64,000 bases of DNA from Ochotona curzoniae (lineage: Eukaryota > Chordata > Mammalia > Lagomorpha > Ochotonidae), in the NCBI RefSeq assembly GCF_017591425.1, contig NW_024466607.1, forward strand, positions 12,966,501 to 13,030,500, written 5' to 3'. Numbering within the stretch: the first letter of the stretch is position 1; every line of letters starts with the position of its first letter. A program made the position numbers and the translations under genes. This document shows, in pieces, positions 21,137 through 34,800 of the stretch. The notes below the pieces were generated by a model. It had not been told where the DNA came from. It searched no databases and was given only the letters and a program-made list of their open reading frames with translations.

Positions 21137-21142
21137 TTTATT
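21137..21142 (-). promoter_or_regulatory. SACM1L: SACM1L poly(A) signal AATAAA
   Basis: The minus strand reads TGAATAAATGACATCC, and a GU-containing CTTGTTGGTGTC follows about 25 nt later. Cleavage is expected at about 21112-21122. Confidence 0.7.
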
Positions 21143-21183
21143 CACATGAATTAAGGAGAGCATCACAGGGTTCTGAACTACTG

Positions 21184-21295
21184 ATAGCTTATGATCCACC
21201 ACGATAGGGCCAGCAGCAGCTCGGATTTGGTCTTTGTTATAGCTTATGATCCACCACGATAGGGCCAGCAGCAGCTCGGATTTGGTCTTTGTTAT
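21184..21295. repeat. 55-bp exact tandem duplication in SACM1L 3'UTR
   Basis: The 55 bases at 21186-21240 are repeated without change at 21241-21295. The two-base AT before each copy also matches. Confidence 0.95.
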
Positions 21296-22750
21296 TATAG
21301 CTCGTCATCAGCTCTTACTGTAAAATGCCCAGTAGCATTTGAATAATGCATCACAGTAGACATGAACTAAGTTTCAACATTCCATCTTTGGAACAATTTA
21401 TACTTATTTACATGTTAAGAACAGGTGGCTCTACTTACCCTATGGTGAGTGTTGATGTGTAGCTTACAGGAGGTTTCTCTAGCCATTACTGCCTTTAGAG
21501 TCTCTAAAAGCGACAATGTTTGTAAAAGATGTGGAAAAAAGCTGATGCTAAAATAAAGGCGCTTTTAGAAATATTTAAGGACAACAAAATAAAATTATTA
21601 GAAAAAAAGTATTTCAAACAACACTGAAGTATTACATCAGCGTTTCACTGAATTGTCTTAAAATAGTGATAATTCTACCTTACATACAGTTCTAATATCT
21701 AAACTTCATAATTACAATTTGAATGTACAATCTTACAATGAGAACTATGCACAGCTTTCTGAAGCATGTTGTTCAGTTTTGCTTTTGCACATAAATTAGA
21801 GTTGGTCCTTGATTGGAGTAACCATCTGGAAGCACTGAATTTTAGACACACGTATTGACGGCCAACACAAACCCTGACCAAGGGAAAAGCATCAACGCTG
21901 CCATGCGTGGGAAGCAGCTGCCGCCCTCAGAGCCCCGGAGGCCTGCAGAGACCGGGCGGACCGGAGGCTGCAGCTGGCCAGCCCCAGACTTTCCACACTG
22001 GGACACAGTCCTTAAAACAAGAAGGCTTTGGACCTTTAGCATAAGAGACTTTACATTCTTTGATTTCATTTACACCTTTTAAAAAAGATAAAGCATATCT
22101 GAACTCTTCCACTGGACCTGAACTGCTGGCACGCTGCAGCAGCAGCTCGAGCTGCCTGAGGTCACGAGGTGGCCCATCAGAAACGGCGAGGACCCCCAGA
22201 CCACGCGCGCCTCTTCCCCACTCATGAGGTCACAGACCACAGCGCAGGTTACGTGGGGTCTGTAAGGGGCCTGTTTTATAAACACAGTAGAGTTACCTTA
22301 TTGTTAAGCTTTTCTTAAGGTATGTGGAAAAGTACGTCTGCTAACAGTGACAGCTTCCACAGTGACAACTATGCTAGAAAAATAATTTTGCTGTTTTAAA
22401 TAATGAAAAGCTAAATTTTTAAAATATATTACTTATTTCTGCAGCAGTTGATTAAGCTGAAAATGAGTAGATTCCCTCCATTCTGTGAGCTGAATTCGGG
22501 GTACATTTTAATTACAACATAGCTTCAAATTATAACCACGCCAACAGTAAAGAGATCACCAAGCAGTAATACCGGAACAGGTCTAGACCGTCACCCCACG
22601 GAGCACGTCACCCCACAGAGCTCGGGGCAGGGAGGCTCCTGGGGAAAGGCCTGACCCAGACCTCGGGCTGATGTGGAAAGCAGGTCAGTAAAGACTCCAG
22701 CTCTGCAGCGTGGAATCTTCCAAGCCAAGCCGCTTTCCACAAACACAAAT

Positions 22751-22887
22751 TCAGTCTATCTTTTCTTTCTGGACCAATCTGGGAGCATCAACAAAATCTT
22801 TGCCATTGTAGAGAATAATTAAAAATGTTCCAATGCTTGCAACTCCCCAGAAGAGCACGTATGCCAGTGTTTCTGTCCAAGTGTCAC
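22751..22887 (-). CDS. SACM1L: SACM1L exon 20, coding part
   Basis: This exon encodes residues 543-587: [20 protein letters not shown] (TM2), [19 protein letters not shown] and the KEKID retrieval tail. The TGA stop is at 22751-22753. The acceptor is atcaacag. The preceding intron (22888-26381) contains three SINEs. Confidence 0.98.
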
Positions 22888-25800
22888 CTGTTGATATAAA
22901 AAGAACAAACCCTGGAGGTCAATACAGAAACATTGTCTCATGGGGCTACACTGACTTAACAGCTGGGGTGAGCACATCTTACAGCTCAGTAGCATACACA
23001 CAGGAAAAACAGAAGGACTTGCTAACTACAATTAAACCAGCAGTTCTAGAACTGGCTGGTTCTAGAATCCTCTGCAGGACCAGATAAACATCCACTGTTG
23101 GGCCCCAGCAATCAGCATTTTTTTAAAAAAAAGATTTATTTTTATTGGAAAGGTGGATATACAGAGAGGAGGAGAGACAGGAAGATCTTCACTCCCCAAG
23201 CGGCCGCAATAGCTGGAGCTAAGCCAACCCGAAGCCAGGAGCCAGGAGCTCTTCTGGGTCTCCCATGCAGGTGCAGGGTCCCAAGACTTTGCGCCATCCT
23301 TTACTACTTTCCCAGGCCACAAGCAGGGAGCTGGATGGAAAGCGGAGCTGCCGGGATTAGAACCAGCTCCCATATGGGATCCCAGCACATGCAAGACAAG
23401 GACATTAACCACTATGCTATCGCGCTGGGCCTGCAATTCGCATTTTTAACAAATCTCCAGGTGATGTTGACACAACAGGTCCAGAGGCCACACTCTGGAA
23501 AAGCACCGGACTAAACTATTTCATATCCTGCTATACAAACGATAATCATCGCTCGACAAGTCACACTTTACTAATAGTCTAACTCATTCATCTATCTGAC
23601 AGATATGAGCCATCAAAATACCTACAGAACGATACAAAATGCATGTTTCATAAAATGTTTCATACATGTTTGCATATTCAAGCATAGATAATAAACCCTG
23701 TACTAGTTAGCACACCCCTGCTAATAGACATTTTCCCAGTCCAGAGTTCCTGAAGCACCTGGCAGTGGCGGGCAGCAGTGGGCAGAGGCCTTCTGTCTTA
23801 CCCAGGAAAGCTGAGCCTCGTGCTGCTTTTCCACTACATCCAGACTCCTGCTAACGGCCGTGGGAGACGTGCTCTGCTCTGCTGCTTACTGCCTCACTAC
23901 GGAAGGGCAGGGGCTGGACACCACCACGTGCCCGAACCACAAAGGTCATTATGTCACACTGACCTGACGGCATGTTACCATCCACAGCGCTCACAATCTT
24001 TATTCAAAAGCACTCCAACCTGTGCAACTGCTGCTTCTCAGATCCAAGTTTAAAAATTGTTGGGGGGCCCGGCGCAGTGGCTCAAGTGGTTAAAGGTCCT
24101 CGCCTTGCACGCCCGGGATCCCATATGGGTGCCGGTTCTAATCCCGGCAGCCCCGCTTCCCTTCCAGCTCCCTGCCTGTGGCCTGGGAAAGCAGTCGAGG
24201 ACGGCCCAAAGCTTTGGGAACCTGCACCCGTGTGGGAGACCTGGAAGAGGCTCCTGGCTTCGGATCGGCATAGTATCGGCCCGTTGCGCTCACTTGGGGA
24301 GTGAATCATCAGATGGAAGATCTTCCTCTCTGTCTCTCCTCTCTGTATATCCGCCTTTCCAATAAAAATAATAATAAAAATAAATCTTTAAAAAAAAAAT
24401 TGTTGGGGCAAGAACCAGGGCAGTTCTTTCTCAGTCCACTCTGCCCCCCGAGGAGGCTCTTCTCCACTGAGGATGAGTTAACCCTCCCTGTCCTTTACCT
24501 CTCCAAGTCTTTTAAGGTGAATGTGGGTATAGTAAAAGATGAGAATGAAACGATAAAATTGATTTAACCATGGCATGGCTCCCACAAAATGGCTCCACTG
24601 GGCAGAGCTGAGAGAAGACACAGGGCCAGGGTAGGGTGCAAGCGGCTGTTGGCCTCAGGACTCAGCATTCCGCCCTCCTCGGTTCTGAACCTTCCCCAGG
24701 ACAGGAGCCAGGCACTCACAGGCAGGTCTCGTGCCCTCAGCCTGTTTTTGTACTGTGAGACAAGGATGGTTTCCTATTTCTAAAGGGCCGTAGAAAGAAC
24801 AAGGAATGCCGAGCAGACATTGACATGACATTTATTTCCCGTCTCTCTCAGAAAAAAACCATGCTAACTAGAGTAATGATAACAGGACTCCTTCCCCTGC
24901 CCACAGAGCTGCCTGCACACTGAGGGGCGCACGGAGATGGACGGGCAGCAAGCAGCCCACCCCGCCGCCGGAGGCTGCGCACACCAGTGGTGCAGGGAAC
25001 GACACGGTGCTGGTGCTGGTGGCGGCGGCAGGGCAAGTTGTTAATTCAGTAAACATGGGAAGGCTCACTGCATCTCACAGGGGATAAAACAAGGAAGGAG
25101 GAAGACGGTCTCTGCTTTGGACCAGCTGCTGATCCAGTGAAAAAGGCAACAAAAAAGGATGCCAAGAAATATGCCAATCGTCACCACATGGAGAAAAACA
25201 CCCACTGAGTCTGTACAGCAGGGTCTGAGTCTGCCCATGAAAAATCAATTCCTGGGTGTTCAGGGGGAAAGTTTCTGCTGCAAGGGGAAAGTGCTGAAGA
25301 GAGGCAGAGCGAACACAGCAAGGAGGGAGACGGCTGCTGCTAGGGGTGCCAGCATGGCGAGCCTCAGAAAGTACAACAGGGCATGGAGACGAGAAGAGGC
25401 ATTTTTCCAGAGTGCCCAAAGCTGCTCCTCAAAGGTGCGAAACCACCAAGTCACTGACTCTAACTCCCAAGCACAAGACAGAACTTAATGAGGGTAGTTC
25501 TTCCTCTTAAACATGTACTAACCTAGTAGCAACAGGGAAGTCCCAGGGTGGGGAGGGGTGGAACCCAGACAGCCTCTTGTCAGCTCTGGTTTGCTGGTAG
25601 TTTTACTCTCAATTTATAATAACTAGTGTCTTCATAACAACACTTATTTGTTTAACCAACAAGTGCCTGGTTAAACAGGCTACCCATACACAAATGGAAT
25701 GCAGTCATTAAATAAAACATGGGACAATATTCATGATGCTCCATAAAAAGTAAATTATAGCAAAGCATAATGCCTCATTTTGGAAAAAAAAAAAAAAGTG

Positions 25801-28800
25801 AAGATTAAAACATCAAAATGTGAGAGTTGAGGCTGGGTACTGACACAGTGAACTAAGCCACTGCCTGTAACGCCAATGTTTGCAATGGGCACCAGGTTCA
25901 GTTCCAGCTGCTGCACTTCTGGTCCAGTTTCCTGCTGATAAGCCTAGGAGAGCAGGAGACGGCCCAAAGCCCTGGCCTGCACCCACAGGAGATCAGCTCC
26001 TGGCCCAGCACTGGCTCTTGCGGCCAACTGAGGAGCAAACCAGTAGATCAAAGGTCTCTCTCTCTTGCCTTCTTTCAAATAAATAAATGAATAAATCTTA
26101 AAAAAGAAAAAAAAAGTTAATAGTGGGTGGCTTATCTCTGGCAGACAGAATATTGCCTTCCTCTTTGCTGAACTCATTTTAATTGCTGTGTACTGCTTTC
26201 ATCACAAGAAAAACATTTTCTGAGTCTCAATTACAAACTATTACATTATACAATGACAATCTGCTCCATTTTATTAAGTAAAGAAACATCAAGCATTAAG
26301 TAAACTCAAAAACTTAAACATGCTGTACAAAGTTGAGCTTTCTAAGAAATAAGTAAGAACGTGAACTAAGAGCAGACTTACCAGCCATAAGCAAACAGAT
26401 AATGCACATTGAAAAGGCAACAACCATGATGATGGGCAACTGGAAAAGATCACAAGAGGAGAAGGCATCACTTCAGAATGCTCACCAACGCTTACACAAT
26501 CAGGCGTGCAAGCCGTGCTTACACATTATGTTTTCAACAACGATCACTATTGAAGGGTTTGAACACAACTGCCCCGGTCCTGGGACGGGCTCAGAGGCCA
26601 GACGGAGGGAGCAGGCCCATGCTCCCTTCCCAGTCAGGTAGTGCTGGGTGGACGGAGCCCCGAGGCCTCTCTGCCATCCCATGGCACTTTGCTCACTGGA
26701 ATGCGAGCCCAAGGAGGCTCTTAAGAGATCTGAGGAAGAGAGGGGTCAGCAAAAACTTTTTATTTATTTATTAATCAGATTTGTCTCTGAGAACTTCCTG
26801 AACAGAAAACTGGAGTCTTTCTGAGGTGAGAATTCCTTCACGTCCCCCTGGCTCACATGCTCCCATATGAAAAGGACGCGTGAGGTACGAGGAACACAAA
26901 GCCGCCAAGTGCTTTGCTCCTCGCCCAGTTCTGTTTGGGGAAACCCAAGCAGTTACTCAGAACAGAAAATGCTATTTCCAGACTTAGTAGCTGGTACATT
27001 TTCAGACAAAGCTTTCAACAACTGAACAACAAAAGTTTCTTACAGCCAGGAACTTCCAATCCCTTGGAACACTTAAAGGACTATGAGATTCTAATTCATC
27101 CACTGAATAGTTTCCAAGAAATAAGTCTATGGAATCCTAGAACAGAAAGGAGGAAATTTGTTACCTGAATTAACCATAATGTTAAGGAACAATGCAAAGA
27201 TACAATCACTTACTTTGGTAAATAAAGCACCAAATGCAAACTTACTTGTCTAAATCCATCCGAAAAGTTGTTCTTGTAATATCGTATTAGTGAGTTCCAG
27301 CCATCCATTATAAGTCCCAACTGAGTTCTCTTCCCAGTTCTGGTTGAAAGAGGTCACATTTTAAATACATAACTGCATACTACATTTTCACACTGTTTTA
27401 TAGTCAAAAGCATATGGTGTGGAAATAGCCGAGTTAAAAAGCTTTTAACAAGGACTCTCACTGCGGCGTAGTGGGCTGAACTTCCACCTGTGGCACTGGC
27501 ATTAAATCCTGGTTGCTCCATTTCTAATCTAGCTCCCTGCTAATGCGCCTGGGAAAGCAGTGGAAAATGGCCCAACTGTTTGGGCCCCTGCATGTACATG
27601 GTAGACCCAGAAGCATTTGGTATCTATAATATCAGAAGCAATGTAAATGCTGTGTAAATCAACTAATACTACATTGTTGAGGGAATGACTACCCGGCCCA
27701 AGACGACCGGCAGCAAAGCAACTAGACGCTTTGTCTGTCTTCAGGGAACTCAGGCAGGAGCCCCAAGACCCGAGAGTCCTTGTACCCGGTTCCTCTCCAG
27801 CCTAAGGCAGCAGCGCCTGGCGCTTCCCAGAGGCCAGGACCTGCTCCACAGCACTAGGTGGGGTGCACAGCGAGGTTTGAGAAGCACTGGGACTCCATGG
27901 TTCTCAGCCCTCCCCTGCATCAGAACCCCTCAGGGAGGCTCTCATCTCCCAGGAACCCTGACTCGACAGGGGCCTCGTGAGGCCTAGGGTTCAGCGTCTG
28001 CGCCTGTTTTCTGGAAGCTGCCACCTGACTGACTCTAAGGAGCATGGGCACTGTGGGCTGCTGCCGTGGGATGCTAACGTCTGCGCGTGGCTTGCCTGGT
28101 GAAGTCAGTCTTCAAGGCACCGGTTCCCGCATACTGCTTGGCACAGGCATTTGCGTTGTCAGCCCAGGCTGTGGAAAAAGTCAGAAAGAGCTGCTGATGA
28201 TTAAAATGACAACCAAAACTCCAAGTGTAACGTAGCAAGCAACTTTGTCTATTAAATAAAAAATACCTACCATTTTTGTAAATCTTCTCAAATTCCTGTT
28301 GTTCTTCAAGCTTTTGTCCCACATTCAAAACGCCTAGTCTCTAGAATAAGAAGCACAGCCACGTTTGTGTGTGACAGACTTCAGCAGACATGACACAGCC
28401 CTCACATCCCCACTGCTCCTGGCTGCAGCCACAGACAGGGCCCTGCGTGCTCTCCTCTGCGGAGCCCCTCCCCTGCTCCCACCAATCTCCCCCTCCTGCT
28501 GCCTTCCTGACTATTCCACAGCCTCGCTATCCCCACCCGGCTTCACCTCCATCCTAGAGACCTCGGAGAGCCTGAGCAATGTGCATCTATCAACCTCCCC
28601 AAAAACACACCAACAGCTCTGGGCAAATCACCTCGGAGCTGCTGGCCCCGAGCACCCTCTCTGGGCTCACCCCGAGGGCCCGGTGACCACCGATGAGCAG
28701 CTTTTGTCTCACTCCATCAACTCTCACTCAGATTCCCCTCACTGTCACCTCAGTCACAGCACTAGAGCCACCCGCTGGGACTCTCAACTGGGGACACATT

Positions 28801-31800
28801 CTGTCCTCACAGTGGTGGACAATGCTGCCGGACAGGTGCCTGCCCAAACACACTCTACAGCTTTGTAAGGTTTCATGAAACCACACTCAGCACATACAAC
28901 AGTGAAACTTGAATCACAACATTTAATTAGGTTCTGGTCAATCAGTCTTGGAACACAAGCATTCCTAGTATGGTTGCTTCTGAAAACATCTAAGAGCCTG
29001 GGAAGGACCTGCTGCTATGTACACTGCCTGTCAGACGTGGGTCCAGCCTTTGGTGTGACCAAGATCCAAGAACCCACTTGAGAGCAGGTGTTTGGCTTCC
29101 ATGATTTCCTTCTAAGCATAACAAACTTAACAGATGAAGGCCATGAAGGACACCGTCTGGGACACATCCTGTCTGTCACTCACAACAAATGCCAATGCAA
29201 TTCAGAAATATACATTCGACACATCTTCAATTCCAAGTATCAATAGACTTGACATTGACTTCTGTTTTTCTCAAAGGCACTGTGGTAAAGCAAGCTGTGT
29301 TGAAATGTTCTATCTGGCATTAGCAAAATAGATGCAAATAAAACAACACTAAGGAACCACTTTGTAATATTAAAACAGGAAAAAAATTAATGGAATTATC
29401 TACCATTGAAAAGAATTCCATGAAATGGATTTACTTACTCACCATAAACACTCATGTAAATTGGTATGTATGACTCACTGGGAAAGTAACATATTCATTC
29501 TCTTAACCCAATAACTACATGTCTAGGAATTAATCCAAAGAAAATTATTCATATGAATAACCTAAGTGAGTACATTTTCTATAGTGTTATTAAAAAGTCA
29601 CAGACACAACAATCTAAAAGGCTTAGTAAATCACAGTAAAATATAATCATTAAAAACTGATGACACAGGGCCCGTGCAGTAGCCTAGTGGCTACAGTCCT
29701 TGCCTTGCATGTGCTGGGATCCTATGTGGGTGCCAGTTTGTGTCCTGGCTGCTCCACTTCCCTTCCAGCTCCCTGCTTGTGCCCTGGGAAAGCAGTCAAG
29801 GACAGCCCAGACCTTGGGACCCTGCACCTGCATGGGAGACCTGGAAGAAGCTCCTGGCTTCGGATCAGCTCAGCACTGAACACTGCAGCTGCTTGGTAAG
29901 TGAACTAGTGGACAGAAGATCTTTCTTTTTGTCTCTTTTTCTCTCTGTAAATCTGACTTTCCAATAGAAATAAATACAACTTAAAAAAAAAAAGCATATG
30001 ACACAGATACTAAAGGAAAACATAAAATTAAGAACTTTATGGAAACTGACACCCACAACAACCAAACAACAAAATGCGAGGGATCACATTAGGGTGGGGT
30101 CAATGTAAACACTGTTTGTGCCTGGCTTCAAAAGATGAAGTTTCCTTAATTTTTACTGCATTTTTCCATTAAAAAAAAAAAGAGAGAGAGAGAGAAAAAC
30201 AAAGGACTTCACACCTGAAGCTGAGCCTGAAGTGAACGGCGAGCTAACAGGCTCTGGATCACGTTGGTTCTGTCCAGACAATCCATGCAATTGCTACGGA
30301 ACACACCCTCCTGGCTGCTCACCACCTGGCCCGCAGAGTCCACTAGAAAATAACTAAAACACATTTGTATAAACACTCTCGTACCAAGTAGGTTAAAACG
30401 ACTAAGGACACAGCTCGTAGAACATGGGTCTCATTTCAGGGACATTACTAAAACCTGTGAACATCGGGCAGGAATGCAGTCAGGCCTATCTCATTCTCCT
30501 AGACCAAACCCAAGCTGGAGTGGCTGTGGCTAGCCGGCCTGCTCTCCAGAACACAGCTGCAGCACTGCAGATCATCTCTCGCAGAGCCGGGAGCAGCGCC
30601 AAGGTTCCTGTGGACAGTCAGCCCTCCCGGGCCAGAGCGGGCCGGCTCTGACCTCCTGCTCCCGACTACACCGTCTGCATTAGGGTCTCCGGTCCCTCTA
30701 CTGTCTACACCGAGGTGCTCTGTGCGGTCTGTTACATTCTTGGCCTAGAGAACGGCGGAGTCAGAATCTCTGAACAAGGAGCTGCACACTGCGCACCTAA
30801 AAACATGTCTGTCTTCTTCTAGCAGCTACCACATGCAAATAGCACAAACTGTGCAAAGTATGACAGGTTCTGAAAAATCTGCTTTCTTCCCTTACTCACC
30901 CAGCTGTCTTCCCTAAGCTGCTGCCAGCTCCCGAGCTTACTCTAGTTCTAACAAGGTTCTCAGATGATGCTAAGCACCAGATCGACACTACAAACTCACT
31001 CGACCAGACTGGCAGCAGTCTCAGCATCTGGGTAACTTCCTCGTTGGAATTTTCAAGCACTGAGTTTTTTCATTCACGAAAAGCAGGTGGCAGCACCACT
31101 ACCAAGCTATGCTACAGCTCCATATGGTCAGGCATCATGCGCCTAAGGCACACCGCAGGGTGGCTGCCACACAGCATGCCATCAGCGTCACATACTACGA
31201 ACTCCCTGAAACAATAACCCAGAAGGAAATGCAACACGCTTGCCAACGGCTAAATGAGCATCACAACCTCAGGAAGAAAGGATTCGGTAAAAAAAATATA
31301 CATGAGGCTCGTACACAGCTGGTGGCGCTTATTTACAACTGGCATGGACATATGTGCTTGTGTGTGTGTGTGCACGCATGTGGGTGTGTTGGCGGCCATA
31401 TGCACTTAGAAGATAAACAGCCATGGCCTGGTGGGTAAGGCTGCTGCCCCTGCCACTGGCATCCCATGTACTTGCGGGTTTGAGAACCAGCTGCTTAAAT
31501 TCTGATCCAGCTCCTTGCTAACGTGCCTAGGAAAAGCAGTGAGAATGGCCCTAGTATTGGGCCCCTGGATAAAGCTCCCAGCCCCTGGCTGATCCTGGCA
31601 CAGACCTGACTGCTGTAGCCACGCAGAGAGGATTTGTCTCCCTTCTTCTTTCAAATAAATAAATTAAAAAAAACTTTTATAAGTCTTACTTCTGAAACCA
31701 CACCATGAATCTATGGGATTGGTAATTTTCTCACTTTACAAATAGCCCAAAACTTGGAGCTAAATGACCCGTGGGTCACATGGCTGAGGTAAACGGACAT

Positions 31801-34800
31801 GCAAAACAGGATGTTGGGTCCCCAAACATGCCATGGCTCGGGAGCTTCAGTCACTGGGGAAAACTCCACTGTCCTCACAGAGGACCATGTGGTAAAGGAG
31901 AGACTAACTTCAGCTCCCTTCCCTGTAGCACTGGTTGACTTGAAAGTTGAGAATGAGAGGGAAGGAGAGACAGAAGGAGAGCTCCCCAGATGCCGCATTG
32001 GCCAGAGCTGGATCAGTCCAAAGCCAGCAGCTATTTCTGGACCCCCACATGGGTACAGCACTTGGGCCATCCTCTGCTGCTTTCCCAGGTGCATTAGCAG
32101 GGAGCTGGAACAAAGCAGAGCAGCCGGGACTTGAACGGGTGCCCATAGGGGGTGCTGGTGCTGCTGGCAGAGGTTTATCCTGCAGCATCATAGCATGGTC
32201 CCCTCCCTTTATTATTTGCATTTCTGTATGACAGCCACTAATGGGTGAACTCAGCAACTGCCTGGCCCAGCTAGTCAGTGCTTCCTGTAAAAGCCTAAGC
32301 AGAGGGCCAGCTCCCCCCACCGCTCAGAACAAAATCTCACAGAAAAAAAAGCAGAACTGAGCAAATGTCAGAGAAGTTGAAATACATGACCCTAAAATTA
32401 GAAAGTGCATCTGAGTGGAGCGCTTTACAACCATCACTGAGGCAACAAAACAACAAAATGGCTTACACATTCCTTCTTCTGACCTTTGAGTAAGACATGT
32501 AGGGAGTATAGGAAATCTGTGAACCAGTGTGATAATATGTAAGTCACATGGTAAAAATACTACGAAGATATTCAGACCTTCATCCCGTCCATCCCACTCT
32601 GTGAAGGATGGGGGGACAGGGAAGTGACAGTTCAACAGAAGCAAAATATACTCTTAATATCCAGAAGGGCTCACTATGGCAGGCACAGTCTTTCAAGAAA
32701 GAGAAACACAGGAAATAGATCAGATGCTCAACGTGAAAAAAAAGCTTTTCATAAAAACTATTTTATGACACAAAAGCCACTCAGGATCATTACCAAGGCT
32801 ATGCAATGTTTACAACAAATGTTTCACAAAAATCATTAAATATAAAGAAACCATGTTCAACTATCTAAAGATCTGTAAATGTGTGAAAGATAAAAAAATA
32901 CCTAGCCTTGCGTCATTTTTAAGAATTTAGAAAACCAGTAAGCCTCATTTTTCAGTAATAAATTTTCAGGAATAAGTCAGAATGGACAAGCACTGCTAAC
33001 AGCTCACTGTATTTTAAGTTGACAAGATAATGTAACAAATACGACTGGTCTATACATGTCTCTCCTCCCCTTCTATTTAAGAAATTTAACAAAGCTTACC
33101 TTAATTCATCTTGTATTTCTGCTACCTGATCCAACAGAATACTCAGGCGATCCCATCTCATATTTTTACATTCCTTATGGAAATCAAAAGCAATGTATCT
33201 ATCAAAAGAAAAGATATTCAAGACTGATCAGAGAGGACTCATTTTACTATTAGTATCTTAGTGGCTGCTTGTCCTCTCTGTGTCAAAGCACACATACTTC
33301 TTAGGAACACTGGACCCTCCTTCACTACGGGCTTCCCACAGAACACAAAACACACGTTGCACACATCAGGAAAAACCTACACACACACACACACACATCC
33401 ACGTTCCCCTGTTCTTCAAGGGGGCCTCAACAGGACAAGCCCAGACCACAGCCATGAAGTCTGTGCTACAAAAGGCACAGCCCAACTCGACATCTAGCGT
33501 GTATTTATTCTCCATCCCCACAGGAAAAGAACAGAGATCCTTTTATTGAACCACTTTTCAAGGTGACAACGTGTTCGACACGGTCACGCTCACTTCAGTC
33601 TGTCCGCTGTGTATGGGGGTTGTGACAGAGAGAATGGAGGCAGCAGTGTCCCTGTGGTACTGGCCTTCCCAACGCAAAGCTTGCCATGCCTTATCACCAT
33701 CTATACATCACGTATACATGTAGCAGAGATAATTTTCATGTATGTCCTAATATTTTTTTCTTTTGATAACGTTATGTTGTACTTAAGAGACACAATTCTA
33801 AGATATCTAGCATAAATACACCCTTAAAAAGTGGGGATTTAAAAAAAATTATGATGATTGGCTGATGATTTTTAGAACTCTTGCAAGGAAAATGATAACT
33901 GCTTTGGGTTGCCCACTCTTTGGGATGGGGTCCCTCTGGGCCCCCAAACACAAAGGCCACAATTTTGGATTTTAATTTATGTCTCAAGTTCTCAAAGTCA
34001 GCTACAGAAAACTCCAAATTCTTCAAGTCAACTCTGTAGGCAAAGCCTATTTATGGAAAGGAAGCCCCTAGGGACAGAGTCTGGACCAGGGGAATATATA
34101 GAAACCAACAAACTTTTTTCTTTCTTTTTTTTTTTTTTTGAGTAGATACATGCTGGATTTCAAACCCAGAGACTGTGATTGTTCAGGTCTGAATGTACAA
34201 GCTAAGTAAGTTCCTCAAAGGATTTCCACACACATGCTTTCCAGGAATCCCTTCTCTGAATCACGCAAGATGTGCGTGGTCTAATCCACAGTCAGAAGGT
34301 GGAAAAGTGGATGGAGTGGAAAATCAGCTAGAGCTTTCTAATTGGGAGAGATACTTAAATTCTTTGCCCAATTCCTGTGCATGCTTGAAATTCCCTACAA
34401 GTTGAAACAATTTATCCCCAAATATAACCATACTCCTTTTGGGGGAGAAGCTGAAAAGTTTTGTTCAAATGTGCACAGCCACTTCTTAACTATACCACAC
34501 TGCCAGTTTCCTGCTGTAGTGAGCTCTCAGCAGGCTGAGCTACCACCTGGCATCTCTCCATGGAGAAAAAGGCCTTATAGGAGGTCCAACTTTCCACAAG
34601 GCTGCACTGTTTCCAACTGCTGCCTGGCAACTCACAGGAGGGCGAAAGGTGCTGCTCCCGAGGAGGTCACCAAGCAAGAGCTCAGCTGCTGCAGCTCCTG
34701 GGGTGGTCAGGGCCACCGAGAACACGAGAACACGCAAGGAGCAGACCCAGCAACCACAGCGCACAAAGCCTCACGGGGACAGAGTCATGAGAGGTCAGTC

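Larger units (their letters stand above)
21115..22750 (-). other. SACM1L: SACM1L 3'UTR
   Basis: About 1.6 kb of AT-rich sequence, free of SINEs, lies between the stop codon and a poly(A) signal. It contains an exact 55-bp tandem duplication (21184-21295). SINE absence over this length is unusual for the window and fits a transcribed UTR. Confidence 0.75.

Noticed and set aside
24050..24365. Long ORFs on both strands (about 75-110 residues) around many SINEs
   Set aside because: The same peptide ([20 protein letters not shown] type) recurs at every CSINE copy. It is repeat translation, not a gene family.
28326..28334. Alternative acceptor six bases inside SACM1L exon 15
   Set aside because: It would drop Arg-Leu, which is conserved in human; the upstream tag keeps the full protein.
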